A program made the position numbers and the translations under genes. 64,000 bases of DNA from Aurelia coerulea (lineage: Eukaryota > Cnidaria > Scyphozoa > Semaeostomeae > Ulmaridae): assembly GCA_039566865.1 (NCBI GenBank), contig CM076943.1, positions 17,105,501 through 17,169,500 of the forward strand, read 5' to 3'. Shown here piece by piece: positions 35,701 through 44,190 of this stretch (positions are counted from its first letter, which is position 1; each line of letters begins with the position of its first letter). The notes under the pieces are model-generated. The model was not told the origin of the DNA and did not search any database. It worked only from the letters and a program-made list of their open reading frames with translations.

Positions 35701-37625
35701 CACAATACTACAACGCATTTTCCCCGCCGCAGTTAAATTTGACCAAAGACTTTACTTCGAAGTGCAGGTTGGCACAAATGACACCAACCTCATTCTTTTG
35801 ATTGAGAAATGCTCTGCAACACCAACAACCGATAGAAATCATGCATCAAACTACGATCTTATAAAAGACAGGTTAGTTGCTCTTAAATCACATTACATTT
35901 CATAATCAAGATAATGTCCCAGTTGCTTGGAGAAGGCTCGTTATAAATGGCGAATATTATTGAGTGTAGGGCAAGATAGATACGTCAATGTGTCCAACAA
36001 GCATTAGTTGAAAGATGTCAACAAACGGATTGCAAAACTTGAGAGAAATTTGCATTTGAAGGTACGAAATAGGAATTTAGTCCCCTAGAACTTCTAGTAT
36101 TTCTATTTCGTTCAAATTGTACCTACATCAATCTTAAATCATCTTAGAGCCCATTTCCTGCTGGTTTCAAAATTGCAATGCAACTCCTCGTGAACTGTAG
36201 ATTTGAAATCGGGAGGAACTGATCTCTTGGTACATAATTATAATAATAACTTTTTAATTCATTTATTAAGAATTTATTCATTTATAATTGGTGTGAGCAA
36301 TAGTTTTAAAGGAAACTGCTAAATACCAACTATCTGCAATACAAAGTAACTTGATGTGGAGAAGTTGGACGCCAAACAATTCTAAGATGTTTTAACACAC
36401 TGAGGCCTTTTGGACTTGTGTCCTCATCAAAGTGTGATTTCGAATGAGTGAGGTTTCAATACATACTGTAAACTTGAATAAATATAAGAATCTACGTGCA
36501 CATTATCTGCAGATGTTGCAACTGCAAGTATTTTCCTTCCAGCTCTTTAAGGTAGAAGATCACCAAATAGTAAAGGCTGTTTGCAGGATGGTTGATCGAT
36601 GGTCCAGCCAACCTTGAGTTGGATTTCTTAAAACGAATTGTATCGATTGGGTAGTTGGTCCTGCTAGACAACCATGTCCATTCAACCAGACGTTGCTATT
36701 TGGCAACTGTATGAATATATAGGACTCGACCTTCTCTTCAGTTCAAGGGATCCACGTCGGACCGGCTTCCGGTCAACCGTTTTCGGTTTTTCGTTAGGTG
36801 ATAAAGGTTCTTCAAAAATTTTAATAGGGGGCTTGGGTTTTTACCAAAAACCCTTCAATAGGGTTCTATGAAAGTCTTGTAAAGGCTCGAAATGTGTACC
36901 GGGTGTCCCAAAATGATGTATTATTGTTTGATTGCTTGTATTTCCATAACCAATGAACGGATTTTCAAAAACTTTGTTTTATTTGATTGCCTAAAGGCTA
37001 AATTGGATGGTACGAGTTTGGTTGTGGTTTTACCAGTTTTTGAAAATCGGTTTATCGGTTATGGACATATAAGCAATCAAACGATAATACATCATTTTGG
37101 GACACCCGGTATGATTCCGAAAAACCTTTAATAGTTTTTTTCAAAGACCTTTATTTCTAAGAGTGTATGGCAGTTGTGTTAATCGTATCACACTTCAATT
37201 ACTCTCCACTTCTTTGAATGTTTTATGATAGAACTTTGAATCATAGAGTAAACCGTGTTCAATAAAGAGCAGTACGTATAGCATATAAAGATTACGGAAA
37301 TGATTTTGATTTCCTTTTGGAGCAAACTAAGTCGGTGCCAGTCCATGTAAGAAACTGGCAGTTGTTAACAACAGAAATTTGTGAAACAAAATCCGAGCTA
37401 AACCCACCCTTCATGAAGGACATCTTTATGGAACGAGATCTTAGCTACAATCTAAAGGCTGTTTTCCAGTTAATGGAATTTTCCAAGCGGGCGGAAATTT
37501 ACACAATGAATGGTTACTCAGGCGTGGCTTTCTATTCAAATTCAGAGCGACCTTTTCTCTTGTAAACAACATGATTTGTGTCCACTCGGTAAATCACGCC
37601 CAACTTGCAAAGGTGCGGACTACGT

Positions 37626-37685
<60 letters not shown>

Positions 37686-37689
37686 TTGT

Positions 37690-37787
<98 letters not shown>

Positions 37788-37797
37788 GTGATGATGG

Positions 37798-37843
<46 letters not shown>

Positions 37844-37844
37844 C

Positions 37845-37901
<57 letters not shown>

Positions 37902-40900
37902 GTTTACTCTCATTGAATAAGTTGTAGACATTTTGGAAACAGTATGCAAACAAACACCTGATGAAACGTTTGTGGGAAACAATGTCGGCATACATGTTGC
38001 TAAAATTGGTGACCCACGTGTTTTCATGACCAATGTTTCTATTTACTTTACAGATGTGCTTCTGATACGACAGTTCAATTCATTTCTGTGAAACAACCAT
38101 ACAAGACAAGATTCAGCTTCATGTCATTCAAGTTCCACGGGTATACTCAAGTTTATCTCCATTGTCAAATTTTCATGTGTCACAAGCACTCATCTAACTC
38201 TCGCTGCACATCTGGTTGTCAAGGAAACAACATCAGACGAGTTCGAAGATCCGTATCATTCGAATCAGAGGAAATAGGATTGAGGTCGCTGCGGAGGAGA
38301 GAAAGCGAAGAACTAGAAGTAAAGAATTATCCACCTTCAAAAGTATATAGTCTCAATATCGGACCTTTTGTAAAAAAAGAAGATAAAATAACTGGTAAGT
38401 CTTTTATTAGTAACCAAAAATTGTCTATCTGAAATTCGTTATGCTTCATTTTCTATGCGCTAGCAATGATCCACCAATATTTGGGGAAGAGGTGACAAAA
38501 ATAAAAGAATTCCGTACCCTGCAGTTGTCCAGTTCTCTTACCTGCATTACTATCGACCATTTGAATGAGAGTGATCAGCAGAGCTGTGTGAATTCTTTAA
38601 GTCTCGTTGGTAAGTTCATTTATGATGGCCTAAGCAGTAGAAACCAGAGAGAACTGTCGAATGAAAACAACGTTGTATGCAGAAGTTTCCGATTTCCTTC
38701 GCTCAAAGTAAAATTGATCAACAGAGATACAGATATGATAGTTGGTATGGGTAAAAATCGGTGCACCGTTGTCCATGGTCTAGACAGAGTCAATGTTAGT
38801 GTCCTACATTCTGCTCTCGGTCACCCATTATGGCCCATGAACAAGAGAAATTAAATTTAAGCGTACTGAGGACTAGTAGCCAAATTGAATTTCCGCGGAG
38901 AATCTTTGCTGATATCAGTGCTGCCATGATTTGACCTTCACTACACGCATTGTACGCTTAAAGTGGATCTGCACCAAAGGTGGGCACGCTACTGAAATTT
39001 TTGAAATAACTAAACAGCGATAAGGTGGCTCACCACCAAGTAAAAAAAAGTTCAAAACACACATAACGATAGGTTCAGGTGGCTCGCTACTGCGATATAT
39101 ATTTTACACTGCTTCCCATATGGTTTCCTGTCGCTCATGGTTTGATGGCTTGTTTGCTCGCCTCCCATAATGGGCGACGCTTAGAAAAAGTGCCATGTTC
39201 CCCCCTCTGTGGAAATACTTCAACAACTTTGTATGTAGATTTGATTAATCCGATTTAAGAATTCATACTTTTTTCTCAATTAATTAGTGATATTACCAGT
39301 TCATTCTGTTTTTTCCTCAAAGCATCCTTGAGGAAAATAATGATCCACCACATGGAAAATATTATCCACCACATGGGCATAATGGGCGACAGCACCCCAG
39401 TATGCATAATCCAGTTTCGGATGAAGAGCTTGGTTTTCTAAAAGCTTATCTAAGCAATGCGGATCATGCTCGTGTGAAAATCCAGTCCACCTTGCTGATT
39501 TTATGTTGTGACTGCTGTGAATGGGCAGAGTTCTAACTTGGGGAGATATTTCAGCAGGGGTGCCCTAGGGATCTATTCAATGACTCTTGTTTTTTCTTGT
39601 GTATATAAATGATCTAGCTGTAGGCCTAACGTGCAATGCTAAGTTATTTGCTGACGATGCATCATAATTCACAGTCGTTGAAAATTCCAATACAGGTGAT
39701 AGTGATATTAACCATGACCTAGGGTTAATAAGACAGTGGGCTAAAAATTTGAGAATGTAATTCAATCCTGATCCTCAAAACAAGCTGTTGAATTAATATT
39801 CTCAAGGAAAAAACTTGAAATTGATCATCCAGTGATTCTCTTTAACAACATACCTGTGAATAAATTTAATGAACATAAACATTTAAGAATTATCCTGGGC
39901 TCAAAGCATTCTTTTTCAGCTCATATCAAATCAGCTATCGCTAAGACAAGAAAGGGCACTGGGTTGCTTAAATACCTCTCCAAATATCTGCTTAGGCATA
40001 CCCTAAGCGAATTATATAAGCTCTATGTGCGACCCCATCTAGACTATGGTGATGTTATTTACTATACTCCTGATAAAGTATATGTCAATGCAATCAAAAC
40101 ATCATTTTGCCTAATTTAATTTAAAACTTGGAGTCTGTTCAGTATTCTGCTGCTTTAGCTGTACCAGGAGCATGGAGAGGAACATCCCGAGAGAATCTGT
40201 ACGCATAGTTTGGTTGGGAGTCAATGAGTTCCCGAAGGTGGAGTAGACGCCTCACTTTGTCTTACAAGTTTATAAACATCCTAAGCCCTGCATATACAAT
40301 GGATCTTATCCCTCCACTTCATCAGTCGCAGTACCAGCTTAGCAGTCACGATGTCACTGGACGAATTATGGCAAGAACAGAAAAATTCAGGTCTAGCTTC
40401 TATCCTAATTGCTTGTCCAAATGGAACAAGCTTGAACCTGAATTGAGACTTGCACCATCTGTTTCTGTTTTTAAAAAGAGCTTTCATCAATAATCCGCCC
40501 ACCTGCAAAATCTGTCTTTGGAATTCACGATCCAATCGGATCATCATATCTTGCTCAACTTAGGGTTGGTCTCAGCAAGTTAAACCTCCACACATCCAAG
40601 CATGATTTTCGGGATACCGTGAACCCAATGTGCCCAACGAGCGATGGCATTGAGGATACTGAGCACGTTTTTGTTGCTTTGCCCTTCGTTTGATGTTCAA
40701 CGTAGAGATCTTTTTGCTGGAGTTGTTGAATTATTACGGCCATTTATCCAAATCAACAATCTTTCAAACGATGCTCTTTCGCAGCTATTATTATATGGCG
40801 ATAAAGGCCTTTCTCGTGACTTGAATTCGAAAATACTTGAGTTGACTTTACGCTTCATCCACAAAACTGGTCGATTTAACTAATATTATTTCAAATTCTA

Positions 40901-42177
40901 TTCACATACCATGCAACCACCAAGTCTCTTAAAGTAACATTTCTATTTGTTTGGAAATCCTGTCTCGCATTAGATGTCAGGTATGAGGTACGATAATAAA
41001 AACGCACACAAAAATGAGTTAATTTTGCGATATTTTCTGTTTTTGAGTCATTACAGCCCCAACGTGACATCTAATGTTAGACATTCTCAAGAAAAGTATT
41101 TATCGTTTATGTCTGTAGCATTCATGTAAAGTTGTATGTGGTGTAACTCCTATTTCTATTTAACTTCATGAGGTAGTTAACTTCTTGGGGTTGGAAATTG
41201 CTCCGCGTGGTATAGTTCCATTACCGGGTGTTCCAAAAAAATGTACTCCTGTTTCGAAAATTGCCAAAAATTGATTATCAAACCTTTGATAAAATTTTCT
41301 TTTTGAGTTGTTTTGTCAAAGACCAAAAATATTCATAGATGATAAAATGTTTGCTTTTGATGCAACAAGGTAGAACAATTACACGTTGAAAATCCTTATC
41401 TTGATCTATAGTTGTTAAGCAAAATAGTAAATCTTGCCTATGAGTCAAAAATCTTCAGATTTTTTATCATCATTGAGACCGGCCATGATTTTGCGCATTT
41501 CTTTCTGTCATTTATGCCCAAACTAGATGGTTTACATGCACAAAGAAATTGATCTGGCAATCATCAGTGCTTTTTTGCAGTATGGTACAAAACCAGGTAG
41601 CCCTAAAAAGAGCTAAATTTGCTACTTTTTAAGCCAATTATAAGATCAGCTATGCATTGAAAAATAATTTGGTCCTTGATATACTTGATGAAAAAAGAAA
41701 ATTGAAGATCCGCCGTGAAATCAATTTTTGGTGATTTTTCAAATGGGAGAATTTTTTTGGGACACCCGGTAGTATTGTTAAGTAGTTTTTATGTAGATTA
41801 ATCTGTAGCATGTATTGTATATTAAAGAAAACATTTTAACAACTAACCCCCCCCCCACCTCCCCATTACGGAAAGCGGTAAAGGAACTATTTTTGATGCA
41901 GATTAACGCAACTTTTAAATAATCTTACAATGTATTCAACATTAATCATATCACAATGTTTTCAATCACTTTAGACTCTGGCAACCAGGGGGATGTGAAG
42001 AGCTCGTTTACCTTGGCTAGTGGACTCACTCTTCTCAGTGCAATTTTAGCCGTGACTTTAGGCTTCTTCGTCACAAAGGCAATTGTGAAAAGACGAGCAG
42101 GACAGAAACAACATGGATTTGAAAAGAAGCAAGAATATTTGAATCAAGTATTTTAACTGATCCAATAATGTAATAAA
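21085..42177 (+). CDS. EGF and ZP-domain transmembrane glycoprotein gene (5' exons not found)
   Basis: Five exons (21085-21330, 24151-24510, 35649-35871, 38054-38394, 41975-42156) join in one frame with phases 1, 1, 2 and 1 and give 449 residues before the stop. The order is two EGF domains, ZP-N, ZP-C, a basic cleavage site, a membrane helix and a short basic cytoplasmic tail. This is the plan of uromodulin, GP2 and OIT3-like proteins, whose ZP module polymerises into extracellular filaments after furin-type cleavage near the membrane. All splice sites are AG/GT. The start codon and signal peptide must lie upstream and were not recognised. Only about 1.35 kb of the 21 kb is coding; the introns are full of transposons. 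Poly(A) signal AATAAA at 42172-42177. An exact orthologue cannot be named from sequence alone. Confidence 0.88.
21331..21762. other. Intron 1, first part: GC-rich repeat
   Basis: Positions 21353-21600 hold a C/G-rich block (CCCCCTCCCCCGGCAGCCGG, CCCCCGGGCCCGGGC) unlike the AT-rich surroundings, with partly inverted ends. It looks like a small inserted repeat. It stays open after the EGF exon by chance. Confidence 0.4.
21763..22110. mobile_element. Relic half of a Tc1-type foldback element
   Basis: Begins TA-CAGTCGTTGCCAAAATTTT and shares CCATGTAGATT, ACATCACAATGACGT, GTGTTAGACCCAAAAA and ACAAAATATC with the left arm of the foldback at 59441-61278. The opposite arm is missing or too decayed. 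Confidence 0.55.
22466..24071. mobile_element. Non-autonomous hAT-type element in ZP intron 1
   Basis: Ends CAGGGGCG...CGCCCCTG with an imperfect TIR of about 20 bp, flanked by identical 8-bp duplications ATCAATTT (22458-22465 and 24072-24079). An 8-bp TSD and CAG-starting TIRs are the hAT signature. The 1606-bp interior shows no transposase. Frames at 23289-23597 and elsewhere are unrecognised. The subterminal sequences are rich in GGGCCC. Confidence 0.8.
24151..24510 (+). CDS. ZP gene exon: ZP-N half
   Basis: Acceptor TTTTTATTACAG ends at 24150 and donor GTAATA starts at 24511; phase 1-1. The peptide starts GSNRVVCNETSMAIYFD and carries the four ZP-N cysteines in order: VVC, DTSC, DKCG and FSC. 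The block NEYGLVTAYDKCGT and the later FSCLLDRSKNTS correspond to the conserved C3 and C4 environments of ZP-N, which form the C1-C4 and C2-C3 disulfides. Sequons NET, NRT, NMT, NTS and NTS suggest heavy glycosylation. Confidence 0.92.
24708..25508 (+). repeat. Two-copy tandem duplication of about 414 bp in ZP intron 2
   Basis: The segment from GCAATCTATGTC (about 24710) through CAAACAACGAGAAATTA (about 25095-25111) is repeated starting at about 25123 and ending at about 25490. Copies share long stretches such as CCTTGAATTGCTTCAATTG and TTAACCAGGGCCAT, with substitutions and one deletion near 25370. Non-coding. Confidence 0.8.
25661..26191 (-). CDS. Unrecognised 176-codon ORF inside the 7-kb transposon
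   Basis: An intact minus-strand frame near the left TIR. The predicted protein is basic in its centre (KAWPKRKRTATIS) and lacks recognisable catalytic motifs. It overlaps a subterminal inverted repeat (25615-25775), which argues that part of it may be structural DNA and not gene. It could be a residue of a transposase or chance. Low confidence that it is expressed. Confidence 0.2.
   Translation of the reverse strand: MLPRTEQCVDFSYSAADLFELQHITSSYRSLLLRTKKLSGRAMRSIIISNQDRKAWPKRKRTATISGLFFTSRNSRLVCAVQGLEEVLPSKKHIRIFNQSSKQACNAMMKAEILLPFLEYCKEDLPYLSTASYFAIFRELSTARHNPHYATLSNDELIFEPIKMLIHFSNFLEKLA
28303..28440. repeat. TTCTGGGTCTTCG minisatellite
   Basis: About nine imperfect units of 15-16 bp (GTCTTCGTTTTCTGG and variants with CGTGG), on the plus strand. 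Non-coding. Confidence 0.85.
28725..29110 (-). mobile_element. SINE-like GC-rich insertion with CAT-repeat tail (tentative)
   Basis: On the plus strand an ATCATC microsatellite (28727-28752) is followed by an AT-rich segment and then a strikingly GC-rich 190-bp block (28918-29108). On the minus strand this reads as a GC-rich head with an AT-rich body and a short ATG-repeat tail, the shape of a SINE. Pol III boxes could not be assigned with certainty. Confidence 0.3.
29527..30195 (+). repeat. 95-bp tandem array, seven copies
   Basis: TTGCCGATTTTCTGGCGCTC starts at 29527, 29622, 29717, 29812, 29907 and 30002 (period 95) and again at about 30103 (period 101). Copies differ by a few bases (GCGGAGGAG/GCGCAGGAG). 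Because 95 is not a multiple of three, all three forward frames stay open and give repetitive peptides; this is an artefact of the repeat. Confidence 0.93.
32650..33530 (-). pseudogene. LINE reverse-transcriptase C-terminal fragment with TTA-repeat tail
   Basis: On the minus strand a first frame (33527-33240) gives YKYLGVLLDPSLNMKEHL and AAARIKLLKRVR. After a frameshift a second (33337-32882) gives LPKMLYCSTPTLK, NLQARAIKIIHRRPEYD and WFQGPSCYNELPIDIRS, with a stop at 32882. The YLGV.LD..L...H, LLYCS, LQ.RAI.I and FW.QGP..YN.LP..IR blocks are the standard C-terminal region of non-LTR retrotransposon polymerases. A 3' UTR and a TTA-repeat tail (about 32655-32715) follow. The copy is 5'-truncated, frameshifted and inserted just outside the 7-kb transposon. 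Confidence 0.8.
34176..35312 (+). repeat. Pair of dispersed direct repeats in ZP intron 2
   Basis: About 130 bp at 34176-34312 and again at 35185-35312 share CTCCATCCAA, CAGCTGTATCATCACAACAA and CGAAAAACAGGTTTTGT. The 870 bp between them shows no gene. It could be a decayed element flanked by its ends or an old duplication. Confidence 0.55.
35316..35405. mobile_element. Half-copy of the palindromic MITE seen at 6675-6962
   Basis: Contains AATTGGCAAATTTAGTAAAC, GAGGTACTTGTTA and TTTGTTGCCTTGTG, matching one arm of that MITE with mutations. It ends about 240 bp before the ZP-C exon. Confidence 0.55.
35649..35871 (+). CDS. ZP gene exon: ZP linker and start of ZP-C
   Basis: Acceptor TTTTTCCATTTTAG ends at 35648 and donor GTTAGT starts at 35872; phase 1 in, 2 out. 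The peptide VGFGTFTVSLAMYKDNTFTI is the hallmark of the inter-domain strand after ZP-N (G.F.V.M..Y.D..F). Then FDQRLYFEVQV and LLIEKCSATPTTDRN follow, containing the fifth ZP cysteine and the characteristic C.ATP motif. The sequon NDT lies between them. Confidence 0.92.
36396..36436 (-). ncRNA. Degenerate hammerhead ribozyme relic
   Basis: On the minus strand: stem I CACACT (36436-36431) and AGTGTG (36401-36396), TTGATGA in place of CTGATGA, stem II GGAC-acaa-GTCC, AAAA in place of GAAA, then GGCCTC. The two core substitutions should abolish activity. Same family as 2032-2071. Confidence 0.45.
36899..37109. mobile_element. CCGGGTGTCCCA MITE, 211-bp type
   Basis: TIR CCGGGTGTCCCAAAATGATG is perfectly inverted at the other end. 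TA flanks both sides (36897-36898 and 37110-37111). A sibling of nearly identical length lies at 63380-63589. The inner part also has inverted AAAATCGGTT-type segments. Non-coding. Confidence 0.9.
37254..37565 (+). pseudogene. LINE C-terminal fragment
   Basis: The frame RAVRIAYKDYGNDFDFLLEQ followed by HVRNWQLLTTEI, ELNPPFMKDIFMERDLSYNL and YSGVAFYSNSERP resembles the post-RT domain of cnidarian LINEs (RALR..Y.DY...LL, LNP.F...F..R...YNLR). There is no RT core. It stops shortly before the GAT microsatellite. Confidence 0.65.
37627..37900. repeat. GAT trinucleotide microsatellite, about 90 units
   Basis: Almost uninterrupted GAT repeats with rare GTT, GGT and CAT variants. They are open in several frames on both strands, giving spurious poly-Asp, poly-Met, poly-His and poly-Ile frames. 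Intronic. Confidence 0.97.
38054..38394 (+). CDS. ZP gene exon: end of ZP-C, cleavage site and spacer
   Basis: Acceptor TATTTACTTTACAG ends at 38053 and donor GTAAGT starts at 38395; phase 2 in, 1 out. The join restores the codon for Arg, giving RCASDTTVQFI. Then FMSFKFHGYTQVYLHCQIFM and CHKHSSNSRCTSGCQG supply the remaining ZP-C cysteines in the C..C.......C...C pattern of ten-cysteine ZP modules. RRVRRS follows immediately, a consensus furin-type site at the usual place. The rest is a charged Glu/Arg spacer. Confidence 0.92.
39480..40883 (+). pseudogene. Decayed LINE reverse transcriptase, 3' half
   Basis: Several frames with stops and shifts align to one LINE ORF. About 39560 reads GVP.GS then YINDLAV, FADDAS (the YADD motif) follows near 39650, and 39832-40119 gives INFKHLRII-type and RPHLDYGDVIYYTP. 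Next comes LESVQYSAALAVPGAWRGTS near 40130 and RRWSRRLTLSYKFINILSP (40224-40493). From 40555 LRVGLSKLNLHTSKHDFRDT leads into a Cys/His-poor tail. The same C-terminal layout appears at 43335-43975. It is clearly dead. Confidence 0.8.
41224..41769. mobile_element. CCGGGTGTCCCA MITE, 547-bp type
   Basis: TIR CCGGGTGTTCCAAAAAA on the left and its counterpart TTTGGGACACCCGG on the right. TA flanks both sides (41222-41223 and 41770-41771). The full sibling is at 55096-55642 in the opposite orientation. No ORF. Confidence 0.88.
41975..42156 (+). CDS. ZP gene last exon: transmembrane helix and cytoplasmic tail
   Basis: Acceptor CAATCACTTTAG ends at 41974; phase 1 in. After a short Ser/Gly lead, the helix LASGLTLLSAILAVTLGFFV spans the membrane, followed by the positive stop-transfer KAIVKRR and a 25-residue tail ending NQVF and TAA (42154-42156). 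A type I anchor just after the cleavage site is the normal end of a ZP protein. Confidence 0.9.
42172..42177 (+). promoter_or_regulatory. Polyadenylation signal of the ZP gene
   Basis: AATAAA lies 16 bases after the stop codon. A very short 3' UTR would result if it is used. Confidence 0.6.
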
Positions 42178-43002
42178 CACCACACAAGCACATCACATGC
42201 ACCTACAATGACCCTAGTAGTTAAGACATTTGATAGAATTGTGTCCTATTGAATTTGTATTTTTTCCAGTATAGATCCCCGGGTGTCTCATCAAAATTAT
42301 CCCAGGTTAGCAACAGGATCCATCAATTTAGGGAGTAAAATAACAAATTATGTAGCTTTAAGAAGCTGAACATGATTTTTTTTGAAGTGTCTGTTTTTCA
42401 AAACTTCTAAAGTCATACAGGGTTGATTTAAAGAATAAACCGACAGAATTCTATGTTTTCCATAATATTACAAACTTCCCTCTGTACAAGGTGGGTTTAT
42501 TTTCTGCTCGATGATACTCAAGACTTTTCAGCATGGAACTTATCAGATGGTTGTTACTTTAGATATTAATTTCAACTTCATTCATTTGAAATAATAATGT
42601 TCACTTTCGAAACGGCAAAAAGGCACTGGATCAACATCCATGCACTGTTATCCCAATGGCGCCTACCTTTCCTTGTATCAATTGTATTTATTCACAGTCC
42701 TGTTTTCGTGACATAGTACACAGTTACACGGAGCAATTTCTGTTCTGTTGGTTTCCGTATACGATGATTTTCAAATTCTAGCGTCCGTTTGTATTGACCA
42801 ATCAAAAGTTTCGCTGTGTAGCTCCCTGTGGTCATCTCTTGTGACAGTTGTTTTCTTATCACATCAACAGCGGAATTTGAAACCACAGAATTATTTTTAC
42901 GCCATGTTGACAGGGCAGAAATCGCTCTGTGTACTTTTGCAGGAAACTCCAATGCAGATAAACACAATATTTAGGGACCGTCTAAATCGATCGGTTACAG
43001 GA
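42178..43002. other. Intergenic region downstream of the ZP gene
   Basis: No gene recognised. Frames at 42692-42967 (minus) and 42748-43017 (plus) overlap each other and lack domains. Confidence 0.4.
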
Positions 43003-43262
43003 ATTGAGTCCATATAAATAGCTGAGCGTTAACGCTATGCTGACAAACTGCTGACGGCCCTTTGTTATCACACAATTGTGCTAAAGTCATTAGTAGTGGA
43101 GCCCAAAGACTTCTTAATCCTTGCATTATCCTTAATCCTTGCATTATTAAGAAGTCTTTGGTCTCCACTACTAATGACTTTAGCACAATTGTATGATAAC
43201 AAAGGGCCGTCAGCAGTTTGTCAGCATAGCGTTAACGCTCAGCTATTTATATGGACTCAATC
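43003..43262. mobile_element. Near-perfect 260-bp foldback
   Basis: Arms of about 116 bp (43003-43118 and 43146-43262) are almost identical inverted copies, running ATTGAGTCCATATAAATAGC inward to GACTTCTTAAT. The loop contains a duplicated ATCCTTGCATTAT. No TSD was resolved. Paired short frames on both strands are artefacts of the symmetry. Confidence 0.85.
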
Positions 43263-43334
43263 CCTTTAACTTTTGGCACAGTGAAATCTCCTAAATAACG
43301 TCAATTGGGGAAAACAGCTATAGTTATCCAAATA

Positions 43335-43975
43335 TGTCTTTGGACCTGACAAGGAAACTTGAACATGTGCAGTACTCTGCGGCATTTGTGTTACAACTGG
43401 TGCTTGGAGAGGCAACAACAGGCGAAGACTTTACGAGGAATTGGTTTGGAAAAACGTTTAATGCAGAAGGTAGTATAGACGTTAATTTCATTTTTACACC
43501 CTAAAAATGACGTCATCTCCCATGTATCTTTTTGAGGAAATTCCTCCTGAGAGCGACATCTCATACAATATTAGACATGCGCGGTCTTATGATCCAAGCA
43601 TTCCAAGAACTGTTCGCTTCTGAAATTCCTTCTTCCACAACGTCCTTTATGAATAGAATATGCTCGATAATGACATCAAAATGCAACTTCCTTTTGATGA
43701 ATTTAAAAGAAAAGTTTTTGGCAAAAATCAGACCATCCAGGAATCCGATATTTCATGTGCATGGCATTATTAGCATTCGACGATTGATAAAACTTCGTGT
43801 CATATTTTGTGATTTAAATAAGCACAAATTTCGGCACAATTTTGACTGTTTAAGCCCTATTTATGGTTGTGGCAAGGTGATTGCAGATAATGAACATTTT
43901 CTCCTGTATTGCCCTATGTATGACAATTGTATGACACATTACGGCAAGATCTTTTTGTTCATCTCAAAAGGGCTA
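43335..43975 (+). pseudogene. LINE C-terminal relic
   Basis: Pieces in shifting frames: KLEHVQYSAAFV and TTGAWRGNNRRRLYEELVW (about 43355-43460), YLFEEIPPESDISYNIRHAR and FFHNVLYE (about 43526-43660), FDEFKRKVLAKIRPSRNPIF, then RRLIKLRVIFCDLNKHKFRH and CGKVIADNEHFLLYCPMYD (to about 43940), ending LRQDLFVHL. The final H.FRH.F..L...C.CG....EHFLL.CP block is the C-terminal signature of cnidarian-type LINEs. It runs straight into the minisatellite at 43978. Confidence 0.75.
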
Positions 43976-43977
43976 TC

Positions 43978-44190
43978 TTTAAAACGGGGAACGGGGAACG
44001 GGGAAAAAAAAAAACGGGGAAAAAACGGGGAAAAAACGGGGAAAAAACGGGGAACGGCGAACGGGGAACTTTAAAAGGGGGAACTTTAAACGAGGAACGG
44101 GGAACTTTAAAATGGGGAGCTTTAAAACGGGGAGCTTTAAAACGGGGAACCGGGAAACGGGAAACGGGAACCGGGAACGGGGAACGTTTA
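43978..44190 (+). repeat. GGGGAAC / GGGGAACTTTAAAAC minisatellite, left block
   Basis: Units of 6-15 bp (AACGGGG, then GGGGAACTTTAAAAC) give Lys/Arg/Gly/Thr-rich spurious peptides in all frames. The same 15-bp unit recurs at 46471-46665 and 46926-46990, on the other side of the LINE. Confidence 0.9.

Larger units (their letters stand above)
35872..38053. other. ZP intron 3
   Basis: Holds a decayed hammerhead (36396-36436), a TA-flanked MITE (36899-37109), a LINE fragment (37254-37565) and a GAT microsatellite (37627-37900). No further exon is needed, since phases join directly. Confidence 0.8.
38395..41974. other. ZP intron 4
   Basis: Contains a LINE pseudogene (39480-40883) and a TA-flanked MITE (41224-41769). 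The open frame at 38441-38854 has no recognised domain and lies directly downstream of a good donor. It is probably intronic noise. Confidence 0.7.

Noticed and set aside
37571..38033. Long poly-Asp, poly-Met, poly-His and poly-Ile frames on both strands
   Set aside because: They are translations of a GAT microsatellite inside a ZP intron; nothing supports coding.
38441..38854. 137-codon frame between ZP exons as an extra exon
   Set aside because: The donor at 38395 and acceptor at 41974 already join in phase to the transmembrane exon. This frame has no domain and no clear splice sites.
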